NCBI GenBank assembly: GCA_013400155.1
Contig: VXBM01000016.1
Location: 1,118,426-1,182,425, forward strand
Direction of reading: 5' to 3'
Source of the DNA: Helopsaltes ochotensis
Lineage: Eukaryota; Chordata; Aves; Passeriformes; Locustellidae
Length of the DNA: 64,000 nt
Shown: one piece after another, positions 12,591-24,735 of the stretch
Layout of the letters: every line of letters starts with the position of its first letter
Position numbering within the stretch: the first letter of the stretch is position 1
Notes under the pieces: generated by a model
Told to the model about the DNA's origin: nothing
What the model saw: only the letters and a program-made list of their open reading frames with translations
The model's database searches: none
Program-made: the position numbers and the translations under genes

Positions 12591-14945
12591 TAGATAAAAA
12601 ATATTAGATTAAAAAAAGTTACATTATCTGTGCATAATTAAGAATTAAGTAGTGTTATTGTTATAAACAAAAGAGTAGAACTCTGAAGCAGCCTGTATTT
12701 GGGCTTTTCAAAGATTAATTTTTATCTTGCAAGATTTTTAGGTTATCAGCACTAAGGAGATGGAAAGAAGCTGGATCAGTTTGCAGTAGCAAATGAAACA
12801 GTGCTTGTGTTAGTGGTTGTTTAAGATATCTTGAAAAGGAGAAACATTAAACTAAAAAGGGTTTGTTTCATTGAACAATATTTTAGGGGGTGGAGAATGT
12901 TTAAGGCTGTCAGCATTTCTTTTTCCATTTGTTTGGGATCTCAGATCTGTTTGGCTAGGAATGTTTGCTGGAAGTGACCTGGGCTGATTTTAAGGGATTT
13001 CAGTTTCTCTGTGGATAATGCCACTGACCCAGGAGTTCCAAAGTGCTACCTCTACAAAAGCTTGATCAATTGGTGATCATTCTTGCTATGAGGATGCCAA
13101 CTTAAGTAGCTTTCTGTCCACCCTTTAACTTGTCTGTAAGTTAGGTGATTGTCTCCATTAGAGGATAGATCAGAAACAGGCAGCATCCCAGCAGCAGGAA
13201 AGTTTTCAAACAGAAGAGAGAAGCAAGCAAGAGACCTAAAGCATTAATTGGCTAAGAGGAAACTATACCTATGTGTGTTAGGCTTTGGGTGGACCCCTGC
13301 TTCTGGATTCAGGGGTTTTTGGTGGATGTTACTAAGACCAGCTTTTGATGCATTCTTGTTTGGATATTGCTGTCTGCGCATGTTTGTCAGTCTTTTCAAG
13401 GAAAGTTAAGGAAAAAGAACCTTGTCTGCCTGAGCTGTGTCCCAAAAAAATAGGCCAAATATTGAGTGGAATATTTACATTAGATTGTTTCTGTGAGCTT
13501 TTATCTAATTAGGTGTTTTAACTTTCTTATATAGTGCTGTTATTTTATTCTTCTCATTGTTCCTTAAATGAAAATGGGAATTTATGACTCTGAAAACCAA
13601 AGAAGGTAAAAAGGGAACATGACCATGTGAATAACAAGGTGGTATCTGGTCCTGTCAGGAAAGCAGGATAGTTCAGCAGAAATGTCAAGCATAATGAAAT
13701 AAATGTTTCAGGAGTCTAGAATGAGAAGTTCAATGCTGATCAAAATAATCTGTAAATATTGTACAAGGCTGTCATTTCATTCTTAAATGAGAAACTATAC
13801 ATTAACAAAGCCCCTGTGATGTAAAAGTGGCTAGAGAAAATCAAATTTGGATCTTGTGCTTGGGAATAAGCATAGAAGTGTCTTTCTTTTGGTGGTCTTC
13901 TAGTCTGGCTCAGTACTTTCAGTTGGTTCCATGTATTTCTTTGAATCCGGTCTTGCCAGTTTCTGAGAGCATGTTCTGCCTTACAGAAAAATATACCCTG
14001 AACTGACAGGGTTTCTTCAAAACTTTGTACATTGTTTCAATCACTCAAAACAAAGTGTTCTCTGGGACATCTCCTGTGTAGTGAAGTGTATCTTGCTTAC
14101 TGAAGCCAATGAAAACTGCAGATACACTGCAGTGCTGTCGTGTGATGGAAGAGTAGCCTAGGTCACAGGCACACGGTTCTGCACTAAACTAGGCATGGGC
14201 TTAGACAGGGGCTAATCACAGGACTGAATTGTAGCATTTGGAAAATTAATGAGTCTTTTGCTGATCATTTTTCTCCATGGTGTATTTTTTGCCTTTATTT
14301 CTAAGGGATTCTGCCAAGTAGATTTAGTTTGAAATTTTTATTGAAAGCTGGTAATTTTAGTTGGGACATTAAGAGTACTTTAAACATTCTGTTCCTTTGA
14401 TTCCACCTTGGCTATTTACTTGTGTGTGAGCCAAAAGAGATTTCTTTTAATATAGATATTCATAATGGATGCAAGTGAATCTGAAAAGTTTTCTTTGCCT
14501 CTATTTCTGTTTCTCTAGGTTCATTTTGTTTTCATGTCACTCAGTAGAAGCTAGATGTAGGTTCCTAGTTGTAATTGCAGAATAGGGGAGAATGGACAGC
14601 AGACAGCTCCTAAAACTTGGTGTGGACAGCAACAAACAGCAAACAACAGTTGTGATACTAATTAAGCTTTATAAGAATCTAATACATGGCCTGATGTGGG
14701 TGGACTGGCAAGATATTTTAAAATATGTCATTTTGCTGTGGATATTACTTTTTTACTTTCTGAGAAACACGTGTATTTGCCACACTTTTAAAACTGTAGT
14801 ATATTGCTGCAGACATTAATTGACATTCTTCCAGCAACTACAAGAGCTTTCACAAATGGACTGAAAGGTTTTGTAATAACTTCTTACAAAATTGCACTTT
14901 TCAGAAAAGTGAACTGTTGATTTTTCTTGGTTTTTATATATACAT

Positions 14946-14961
14946 AGAGAGAGAGAGAGAG
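14946..14961. repeat. (AG)8 microsatellite
   Basis: Eight AG units lie just after a TATATA stretch. This is a simple repeat in an intron with no apparent gene role. Confidence 0.9.
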
Positions 14962-15699
14962 TATAACTACTATGTGCCCAAGTATACGGCAGTTAACTAA
15001 AATTCTCAGAAAAGGTACGTGACATGGAAAAAGGATATAATCCTATTTTTTTCCTTTCCATTTTTGCAAAGAAATAATTAGGTCACAAAAAATAACTTAC
15101 AGGGGCAGGACTTGAGTACAAGCTGGGGTGCTTATTCTTCTTACTCCATGTCTGGTTTGTGTCTACATGCTTTGGTAACTCACAGATAGTTTTTCTTTAA
15201 GATGAAGACTGCTTTAAAGGTGTGAAATACAGCAAGTTCAAAATTGCTCATAGTAGCAAGTAGAAAGCAAATATCTTGTTTTCAGTCCAGAAAGGACATG
15301 ATGAGCAGGGTTTCATGGATGAGTCCTGGGTTCAATACCATGCAATGCTTTCAGAAAAGAAACAGGATGATACACAACACAACTGGATTATTAGAGATAA
15401 TGAATTTCTAGAAATAAGAGCTGCATCAAGATAAGAAACATTTGCTGAATCATTCTTCCTTCTCTTTCTTCCTTCTATGCAATGACAATTACTTTGTCAC
15501 CAAAATAATTTTTTCTAAAAATCCATATGTGACATAGCAATAGCACACAGAGGCAGGTGCTGAATACCTTTTATGAAATAGATAAATATAATTCATTTTG
15601 GAATAATAAGGAATACACTTTGGTTTAGAGATGGAACTGGCACAAAGATGCATAAATGTCAAAGTGGGGGAAGGAGGGAGTGCTTAAGCTGCTTTTCTG

Positions 15700-16130
15700 T
15701 CTCCTTTGTCAGGTTCCCCTGCCCCATTCAGCAGCAGTCCTATCTTTTCCCTAGTCATGCTCTTGCTGTTCTGTAGCAGCCCATCTTGTTGTCCTTAGCT
15801 CACCTTGCCAGATTCAATTCTAGGTCAGCTTTGACATTCCCAGTCCTGTCTCTGCATGCGCAGGGAGTGTCTACATTTCCTGTGATTCCTTTTTATGTTT
15901 GAGTTTTATCATGAGTTCCTAGCTCATCCATGTAGGCCTCCTGCTGTTAGTGTTTGCCTTTCTGCTCACTAGGATAGACTGTTCTTGAGCTTGGAGGAGG
16001 TCATCATGGACCCATCTTCTCACCAGGACCATTTTCTCATGAGTCTTCCATGGGAGGAGCAAGATCCCTGAACAGCCTTAAGTCTGCCCCCTGAAGCTTA
16101 GGGATGTATGTCTTACATCATCCTCAAATG
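15700..16130 (-). mobile_element. CR1 LINE internal fragment, degenerate
   Basis: The + strand matches the antisense of internal CR1 sequence in order: GTTTGAGTTTTATCATGAG, then TTCCTAGCTCATCCATG, AGGCCTCCTG, GAGCTTGGAGGAGGT, and AGATCCCTGAACAGCC followed by AAGTCTGC. The reading frame is destroyed. This piece lies upstream of the usual 3' end, so it is a fragment of a once longer insertion. It is identified by recall of the CR1 consensus, and the edges are approximate. Confidence 0.6.
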
Positions 16131-18400
16131 GTGATTCACAAAAAAAGCACCAAAAATGGCTGGTGGTCTAGGAAGCAGGTAATAAAGGAATATGTTCCAC
16201 AAAGTAGTTCTTCAGGTCATTAAAAAGCAATAGAAGGATAAGCTGTTGGAGCTGTGTAAGGTGGCTTAAAGAGTAAAAGTGGTAATTGTGATGTTCAGGA
16301 GTGGAAAGATGCAATGCATCTGTATCTCAGTTAAAAATACCTGGAATGGCTTAGTTGGCTAGTTGGGCCAGGTGGGATTCCACTGGGCTGGGTTTTGCAA
16401 GCCTGCAAGAAGTGAAGGTTGAAAGAGCAGGATAGCAGGTGCCGCAGCAGAGGGTCCTCTTGACCTGCAGGATAATGTCACACTGACCACAGGTAAGAAT
16501 GAAGTAAAATAGTTTCCTTTCAAATCCCAGGCACTTTTAAAATAGAAAAAACAACTTATTTGCAAGCCTCATAATCTTAATAAAATGTTGGTGAGAGAAG
16601 TCAATGGTTTTGCACATCCGCTTTTCAGGTAAAAACATGGTTTAGAAGTCTTCCTGTCCAGCTGAAAAGTAATGTAAAACTTCTCAGCAATTAGCAGTGT
16701 ATCTCTCTCAGAAAGCAGAGGATTAGTTTTTGCAGTGATCACCAGCCTGTGCCAAGAAAGGGCATGGCTTGCTTTTTACACCCATAACAACTGCAACTGT
16801 ATTTAAGTTTCAAGCTTCAAACAATTCAGAAGGAGAGACAGCTTTTAGTCACATCAATCTCATCAGCACTTAGAGAAGTTACTATAGAAACTGTAACAGC
16901 AGAAACAATAAAAGGAAATAAAAACGGAAGGAGGAGGGAATGAAGATCTTTGAGAATTTGAAGTAAAAATAAACCAAAATAAAAGTAAGTAGCTGAAGCT
17001 GGTAATAAGAAGCCTTTTTGTTAATTAAGATAAATATGATTACAGAAACTAGAGATGGAAAAGGCCATAATGCCATTTCTTTGGGGTCAGTATAGGATTG
17101 TGAGATATCCCACAGGATATTTTTAGGAGGTAGTCCAGTCTTGCTGTGAAAGTCCAGTAAGAGTATGATATAGGTAGGGTGGGCAATGACATTCAAAAGC
17201 AAGATGTTATAAAGCTTTTTTCAGACTAAGTTACAGCTCTTTAGCCTTGTCTTGGACCACATAGCTGGAAACTGCTTGAAGAATATCTTGATTTGATCTG
17301 TTACTTAGTTCCTCTGTAAAACTAAACCAATAGTTAGATACTCTGTCTGCAGCACATGACTGTAACTTCAGTCATTCAGAATGGTTTTATCATGTTTTTT
17401 AAAAATGCTGGTTTGTATGAAGAATGGAATACTTAAAAAAATGTTACAGGTTATAATAAAGAACATGGGATATTTTTACAACCATGTAATCATGCCTGTA
17501 TTGAAAAAAATCAAAACAATTATAATCATAAATCTAGTTGCCACTGGTGCCTAGATTGTATTACAGCTCCCATTGTCAGCTCTCCCATTGGAAGGAGAAC
17601 CACAAGGTGGATACAGAAATGTCATGCAGTCGTCCTCGAATAAAAATGGGTTGCACTCTATTTAAAGAAACCCAAACAGACAAAACCAACAAACAAAGAA
17701 AGCTAATTAAATAAATCTACTCTGTAATGTGTCGGAATAATTTAATCCATCACAATTCATTGTTTCTATTTTGCCTACAGTGGTTTGTCTTTTACTGTTT
17801 AGTACTGTATATTCTGTTAATAAAATAGTTGTTTCTCTTTTTTTTGGAGTATTTACTTGTATTTCTATAGTATTTATTTAGAAGTATTTTGTACATAAGT
17901 CATCTTACTCATTTACTATACAAGTGTTGACTTTGCCAGTGGGGTGGCCATTTCCCGTAGCAAGGGCAGACCTAATTATTTCAAAACCAGCTGTGATTAC
18001 CAACACACCCAGAATGCCATAAGTGTCTCAACTAAAATTCCATGAACAGCTTTTCCTTTCAGATTTGAAATTTTGAAATGTTGATTTCAAAATAGCATCT
18101 TCCTCCAAAGAACCTGTTTTTCTCCAGAAGGGATGTCAGCCCTAATAATATTTAACAAAATAATAACAAATTCAAGTTCCTGTGACTTCTCTCTGTTAAC
18201 CTAAAGTCCCACACTAATGCCATTGATATGTTATTTGTCATCCTTGCTTTCTCATTCCTGCAAGAATAAATCATCACACGCCAAAGCGGAATAGCTCTGT
18301 CATTCAGTAATTCTTTGTGTATTTTAAGCCAAGCTCCCCCTTTCATTTTTTGCCAGTAGAATGTAGGCCAAAGGCCTTCAGCACACACGAGTCCAGGAAA

Positions 18401-18430
18401 GATTCACTAGGCAAAGTAGCCTAGTGAATC
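18401..18430. repeat. perfect 12-bp inverted repeat, 6-nt loop
   Basis: GATTCACTAGGC (18401-18412) and GCCTAGTGAATC (18419-18430) are exact reverse complements around the loop AAAGTA. The arms are mixed sequence rather than simple repeat. The flanks do not extend the pairing, so it is shorter than a typical microRNA precursor stem. Confidence 0.9.
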
Positions 18431-21400
18431 CTGCCCTGAGGTGCTTTGTGCTAAACACTACAGCCCCCAAAACGCTTGTGGCTAACTCTATTTAGGTTTC
18501 TGTGTAGGAACCATGATCAATATGATTCCTGAAAGGCTTTCTGCACTGGAATTTTTATGTAAAAACTGAAGAAAGCTCTTTTTCCTTGAAGTTAGGTAAA
18601 GACTTTTTGTACATTGTACAAGCTGTCTGAATCAGCTTTCTCATAGAAGTCATGTCAAAAAATCTAGTAGAAATCTTCTTTTACAATAGGGCTTGAGAGA
18701 TGTGTAGGTGGTACCATGTAATATGGTACATGTATTGCCATCGAGTTGCACTGTAAATTCTCATGGGTCTCATCCGCATCATCACAAGAAAACTGCAGAG
18801 CTCCGAGGAACTTTTCAGTTTGAGGCCATGCATTCAAATCCACTGTTTTTCCCGGCAGTGTGAGCTCAACTGCAAGTAAGGCAGGGAGAATTTGAAATTC
18901 AGTGAACCAAAAAAAGAACAGCCAGAAAGATGATGAATATGTACTAATAAGAGACAGAAGTGCAGTTCTGGAGCCTGGAATATGTGTTTCCTGTTTCCAT
19001 TACTTACTTCATCAGAAGTACTTGAGTGCAGAGGCAGTCTCTCGCCAAAGCTGGATGATAAGTAAGGAGTGAGTCAGGGAATTTTGGGAAGAGAACGGCT
19101 AGTATCAGGCTAAGATTCTTCAGTGTTCCCTGGAGATTTGAGTTTGGCATATCCTTCTTGGTTTTCTGGTGAAATAATTTAAACAAAATCTCTCACGTGT
19201 CCAGTAATCATTGATTCTGAAGAATATACTATGGCAGTCAGCACTGGAAGGGCTTACGATTGGCTATATAAGGTATTATCTGCTAGTAAATCTCAGAAGA
19301 ATTGCATCCCACAAGCTGGCAGTTAGCATCAGTAGGCAGTTTGACTGTTCTTTCCTTGTTCCACATTCCTGATCTGGAATCCCTGAAGATTCATGAATGG
19401 GCTGTAAAACCATTTTTTAAATATTTTATGTAGCTAATGTCATTCCTATGATGATTAGATTCACCACATTGAAAAGCTCATGCAGAAATGAACACATTTA
19501 ATTGCAGCAAGACTTCAGTGTTGTGCAGTAAATAAATGCAGAGGGAGAAGGTCTGTCAGATGGGAGAAGCCTGAACAGTGTCTCCCTTGGCCAGCTCTGC
19601 GCAGCCTAGGACCATTTAGAACTGGGAACAATACTGTGTTATCTTCTGTTTGAAGGCTGCTCCATAAAGCAAGTACAGATTGAGCTACGGTCGTGCAGGC
19701 CATGAAATCTTGTCAAAGCAGAAATCTCAACGATAAAATATCCAGATCACCTAGTGTCCATGAGTGCAAAACAAATTTCAAGTGCAATTAACTGCTGCAG
19801 AGTCAAGCATCCCAAAGGTTAGTAAGATAACCAGTATGGTAGCATCCAAGGATTAAAATGATGAATTCGGTGAGTAAATGTTGGCTTTTTTGAAAATAAA
19901 TACCTAGATTTATCCAGTGCCATACAAAGGATAAATAAACCTTTTCCCTAGAACAGAGGAACATATGGAAAATGTTTTAAATGTTACCGTCTAAGTGCTT
20001 TGAAATATATTAATGGTCACTATGCGTTTCAAGCATGGTTTTGTTTTCCTATCTCTTTTCTCCAGTGTTTAAAGGTGGAAAGGAGGGCACTGTGGTAAAC
20101 CTGCCCTTTCTTCTGAGCATTTTTCCTTCAGAAAACCTGTAGCAGCACTGGTACATGTTTTTTCTGAGACAGACATTCCTTCCACATTTCGTATCCTGTT
20201 GAACGAGTTGTAAAATTAGATGCTAAAGATATTATTTTAAAGTTAATAGGATAGTCAAAATCAACTCTGTAGTTGTTGACATAAGCTTAACAAACTAGGT
20301 AACCTGTTCCAGGCCGCAGATTGCTGTTTTTTAAAAAAAATGAACAATTCAACCTTACTGATGCATTGCACAGTTTGTTAGTTATTAGTAAACCAAGATT
20401 TTGGCGTTAAAATAACTATGTTTTGAATATATGTATGCATTAAATACTAAGTCAAGAGAAGCAAATTTGTGTGTTACTTCTAGATAGTTTCTTATGTTTC
20501 AAAAAGAGAGCAACTTCAACTATTTATAAACTGTAATTAAGTTTCTTTGCAACATGACTCATTCTCAACAAGCAAGTCCTTTTTCTTCTGCTTTCTTATG
20601 AACTGTGTGGGAAAATTAGGGTTCAATCAGTGAAGAATTTACTCAATGCTTAATTACCCATAAACAGCCCTCCAAGTTCTGCTCATGTAGAGCTTGCATA
20701 AAGACATGATTTTCCCCACACTATGGCTGTCTAAAAAATGATCTGTAAATTGTAATGTAGAAGAAAGCAATGTTTTACTGGATTCTTTATCCAGTCTGCT
20801 TCTTTGAGTTCCTCTTACATTAACAGTGTGATGCTTAGGAGAGCCAAAGTAAGAAGTCATCAGATTTAAATTACTTGGAGCATGGAACTAAATTAGAAAG
20901 CTTTACTTTCCTGAATGAGCTAATTGTTTAAATTTTTCCAAAGGAAATGTTTCTATTTCTGCGAGAGAAGGGGTAAATGGGACTTCCTCTGACATAATTT
21001 TCATTTTGAATCTTGAGTTTGACAGCAGCATTTTTACCTTCATAACCAAATATTACTGCTTAACTGCATGACTTGTATAAGCTTGCTAGTTGAAGTGACT
21101 CACTTACGCAGATGAAGTTATTTTTAGGGAGATAATTTGCACTGTTTAGAAGAGAGGAAAAAAGGGAGAGAGAGTCCTACTAAGAGTTAGATCTCTCATT
21201 ATAGTTTACAGAGCTCGTGAACCCAGCATCCAAGCAAAAGATGACTAAGCAAGGGGTCTATTGGTACTTTCAGGAATTTACAGACATGAGTCATCTGCTT
21301 ATTTTCTGCAGACATATCACCAGGGTACTTTGTGAGTCAGCTGTTATTTGGAAATAGTACTTGTATTCAACATGAATACGTTTTTGTAGTTCTTAGGTAA

Positions 21401-22619
21401 CTAGCATGCCAAACCAACACAGGCTTTTACAGTTTGCCTAGTTCAGGTGTTAATTTACAAAACTGATGCGTTGTTCATAACTATGATGTATTTTTAATGG
21501 CAAAGTGTGAATGTTGTCTTGCATGTAATTACAGTAACACCTTTGTCAGCTTAGATATTGCATGAAGGCAGATCTCATTTTGTATTAATGTACAGATTGA
21601 GAGTCAGACTGCCTACACATGACCAGATAAAAAGAAAAGTTTTCTTTAGCACGCCGGGTGTGATTATGAGCAGAATTTGACCTTTCATGTCCAACACACC
21701 TTGCCAGCATTAATTACCATTGGTCTTTGCTTATTTTTTTCATTCTGTGCAATAACCGTGTCAATGCACGGGCATCCAGTGGGACGGAAGCAAGTTCTTG
21801 CCTTCCTTTCCTATTGCTGAAATAATAGCTGGCTACCTTGAGATATGTATAACACGTTAAACTCAAGGCTATTTCCTGTTTACTGGCCTTTTAGGTGTGG
21901 TTGTGTTCCAGAATTAGGGACAGGTTTTTTTACTCGGTCTGGACTCATCCACACCTTGTATTAAGGAAACCCTTGGGTTAGAAAACTGAAAGTTTGGAAA
22001 TTTCAGGTGAAGGGTATTATTATAAATCAAATGCAGTTTAAATTTTTCAAAACTCGACTTGAAGTTCAGGGTAATACTGCTGTTGTGCAGATGTGGGATG
22101 CACAATTTTGAATCTGGTTTGATTATCTCATTTATGTGATTGGGTTATAATGTAACCTGATGTAATTCCTGAAAATTCCTATGCAGATTTTGGTTAATAG
22201 AATATATTTTGATGGTACCTTCTCATAACAAATGCAGGTGTCACTGTAGTGAGAGCACTGCCTTGATTATTCATTTTAAACAGCATTTTTAGTGCTAGGT
22301 ACTTTGTCCTGAGAGCCCACCTTTATTTTTAGGTAAGAGGGGAAAAAAACTGTTGCTGCTTATTTGTGTTATGTAGATGGCAGTTTTGAAGGGAAAGTTA
22401 ATGGAGGTCAGAAATTCTCAAGTAAAAGGTCGAGTACAAGGACTAAACTATTATTTGAATGCTTTGCTAAGGTTTGTTATTCCTCTCACACGGTGATATA
22501 ATACAAAAGTACACAGACTTGGTTTCTCTTAAGGAGTTGGTACTTAAGAATGAAAAAGATACACTAGAAAAACAGTTTAAGCACTCAGAGCTGAAGTAGT
22601 ATATTTATAAGATTAAAAT

Positions 22620-23080
22620 AGAGAATCAGTCTTCTTGTTTCTTTACCCTTTTCCATGGTGGAGTCCTTCAGAGACGGAGGCGCGCACACCATTGGTGAGG
22701 GGAGGAGACAGCTTGCTTGCTGATAACTGGCCAGTTTACACCAATGTTTTTCGGGGTTGTTATTTAGTAATCACATTATAAAGAGGAATTCAACAGCGCA
22801 ATCTTTGAATCTAACCTTTGTTAAAGCAGTGATCTGCCCTCAAATTAGCAGAGCTCTGCCCATGTCATTACCACTTAAATATCTGCTGGAAGCTGCTGTG
22901 TGGGCTGAGTCACCCGGACTCCGGGCGTTGTCACGTGTGGCTCAGACACTGGGTCATGAACTGAACGAGCGCTGGCCTCCGCAGGAGGATTTGTTGTATT
23001 TTGGGACTATGGCTGGAATAGCAGCAGAATTTGACTTGGTGTGCTTCAATGCTTTTACTCCTAGAGCTTGGAGGTAGTTT
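22620..23080. promoter_or_regulatory. candidate intronic regulatory patch
   Basis: This stretch stands out from the surrounding AT-rich intron by local CpGs and a group of recognisable motifs. These include GTAATCAC (homeodomain/TALE-like), CTTTGAATCT and ACCTTTGTT (TCF/LEF- or SOX-like), TGAGTCA at 22906-22912 (AP-1) and CACGTG at 22932-22937 (E-box). An open frame of 106 codons on the + strand resembles no family I know. Enhancer function is only inferred; conservation was not tested. Confidence 0.25.
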
Positions 23081-24280
23081 AGGGAAAAGGGAGGTACGGT
23101 GTAGCTGATACACGTCTGAGGATTTAGATGTGATTAGATAAACTGAAAAATGAAGGAACTGGCAGGATGATAGCATGGAATTTGGGAAATAAAACCTGTT
23201 TTACACTGATTCCTCAGTCTGTTAGCAGAGATTGCATAGGAAGTGCTGGAATCTCTGGAAGTATTTAAAATACAATTCCATTGCGTTGTTCTTTCACTGT
23301 ACAGAATTTCAAAGGTGTGATTTGGAGGATAGCAAAAAGTACAGTTTTAGGTGCTTTATAAATGAAGTCTACACCTTTAAAAGAAATTAACATTCTTCTG
23401 TTAATTTGGGTGTTAGATTAGACATTTAATATTAGTATTCAAGTCTATTGTCATTACTCAGTTTAACTAGAGATTTCTGAAGCCTCATGAAATAAGTAGA
23501 TCAAGAAAATACAAACTATAATTCTAACAATGAAAAAGTTAAGTTAAAAACTACTTCTGACCATGAAAACATACACAGTTTCTAACTGTTGTAGACTATT
23601 TTATTGTTCACCAGACCTAGCTGATCATGAGACAGTGATTAGCAAAGGGAACTAAGAGGTTCTGATTTTTATTTTTAGTGGGATATTTTGGGTATTAATG
23701 ACTTTGCAGTGTGTTTTTAGTATTTTCTTGTCTAGCGAATGACAGTAAGTTGAAATATTTTCCAGCTCATATGACTGAATCTTTCTACATTCTATATCAA
23801 ATCATTTGACCACTTTAGGACACAGACAGCTGTAAAATGAGGATGATAATGCTTTTGATGTCCATGGGGACACTAAAATATATTGGTTAAATCAGATAAA
23901 TTGGGTTTTTAATGGCAAGCGTAGCAGACTGTATTTTGTGGATTTTTGAAAAGGAACATTTTGCTATAAAAGTAATTTTTTTTTTAATAACTCAATCACC
24001 CTGGAGGAGATTTTATTATTAACATAGCAATACACTAGTTAAATTTTTTCAAATCATGTACTTTACAAAAGTGTTTTGGTAAAGCAAACTGTCCCATACA
24101 GCAATAGGTTGGAATCATTACTTATAAGAAATGCAGAAGGATGTTTTAGAGCTAACCATCAGTTTCTCCTTTTCTGACACCTTTAAACAAATAGAACGGT
24201 CTGATATACTCCCAATAAGAAAAAAGGAAAAAAATACACTGGTATATTTTTATAACTCTTTTTTTCTTTTTGAATTGCAG

Positions 24281-24434
24281 TTGACCTACCCCTGTATTTT
24301 CCTCGAGACCAACCAACCCTAACATTTCAGTCCGTCTACCACTTCACTAACAGTGGCCAGCTGTACTCCCAGGCCCAGAAGAATTACCCATACAGCCCCC
24401 GATGGGATGGCAATGAAATGGCCAAGAGAGCAAA
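24281..24434 (+). CDS. BABAM2: BABAM2 coding exon (DLPLYFPRDQ...AKRA)
   Basis: This 154-base exon has acceptor ttgcag and donor gtaagt. Two bases complete the split Ile codon; 50 codons follow, beginning DLPLYFPRDQPTLTFQSVYH and including AQKNYPYSPRWDGNEMAKRA; the last two bases (AA) start a Lys codon. It corresponds to human residues about 312-363, the end of the C-terminal UEV-like domain. Tyr stands where the human protein has Phe (DLPLFF), a conservative change. The exon follows a 14.4-kb intron and precedes an 18.2-kb one. The length and both phases are what the family requires. Confidence 0.97.
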
Positions 24435-24654
24435 GTAAGTCAGATTGCTGTTTCCTAATAAGCATTCCATTTGTTTCATGGTCTTTGCTGGGTAGAAATT
24501 TCATGGATATAACTGTACATTTTGAGCGTTACAAAAGCTGAACCTGTTCTTGTTCTCATATAGTCCTGTTGTTCCTGTAGATGACTGTAGACAGATACTT
24601 ACTAATCATGCTTATTACATTAGTGCCAGAGGACTGAAAAAAAGAATGCTCTTT

Positions 24655-24735
24655 ATGCTAGGCTTTGTATGGCACAGAGTGGTGACAGTCTCTGCTCCAG
24701 AGAGCTTCCAGTCTAAGCAGATGAGATAGCCCCCA
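24655..24735. mobile_element. ancient L3/CR1-like repeat relic
   Basis: The phrase running from GCTTTGTATGGCACAGAG through TCTCTGCTCCAGAGAGCTT to CAGTCTAAGCAGATGAGA follows the order of a widespread amniote repeat whose consensus reads roughly 'gctgtacaaacac...cagtccctgcccc...gagcttacaatctaa'. It lies about 220 bases after a coding exon. The family name is uncertain and the copy is short. Confidence 0.45.

Larger units (their letters stand above)
9858..24280 (+). other. BABAM2: BABAM2 intron, 14.4 kb
   Basis: This is AT-rich intron from gtgagt to ttgcag. It contains an A15 run (10369-10383), a short CR1 scrap (about 12520), an AG microsatellite (14946-14961), a CR1 relic (about 15700-16130), a 12-bp hairpin (18401-18430) and a locally CpG-containing patch (about 22620-23080). 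No additional exon, RNA gene or intact transposon was recognised. The remaining sequence holds only chance-length open frames. Confidence 0.8.

Noticed and set aside
15321..15345. GGGTTCAATACC, resembling a tRNA B box
   Set aside because: No matching A box, acceptor stem or anticodon arm could be found around it.
24319..24541. Open frames on both strands over 24319-24541
   Set aside because: They are shadows of the true BABAM2 exon in other frames.
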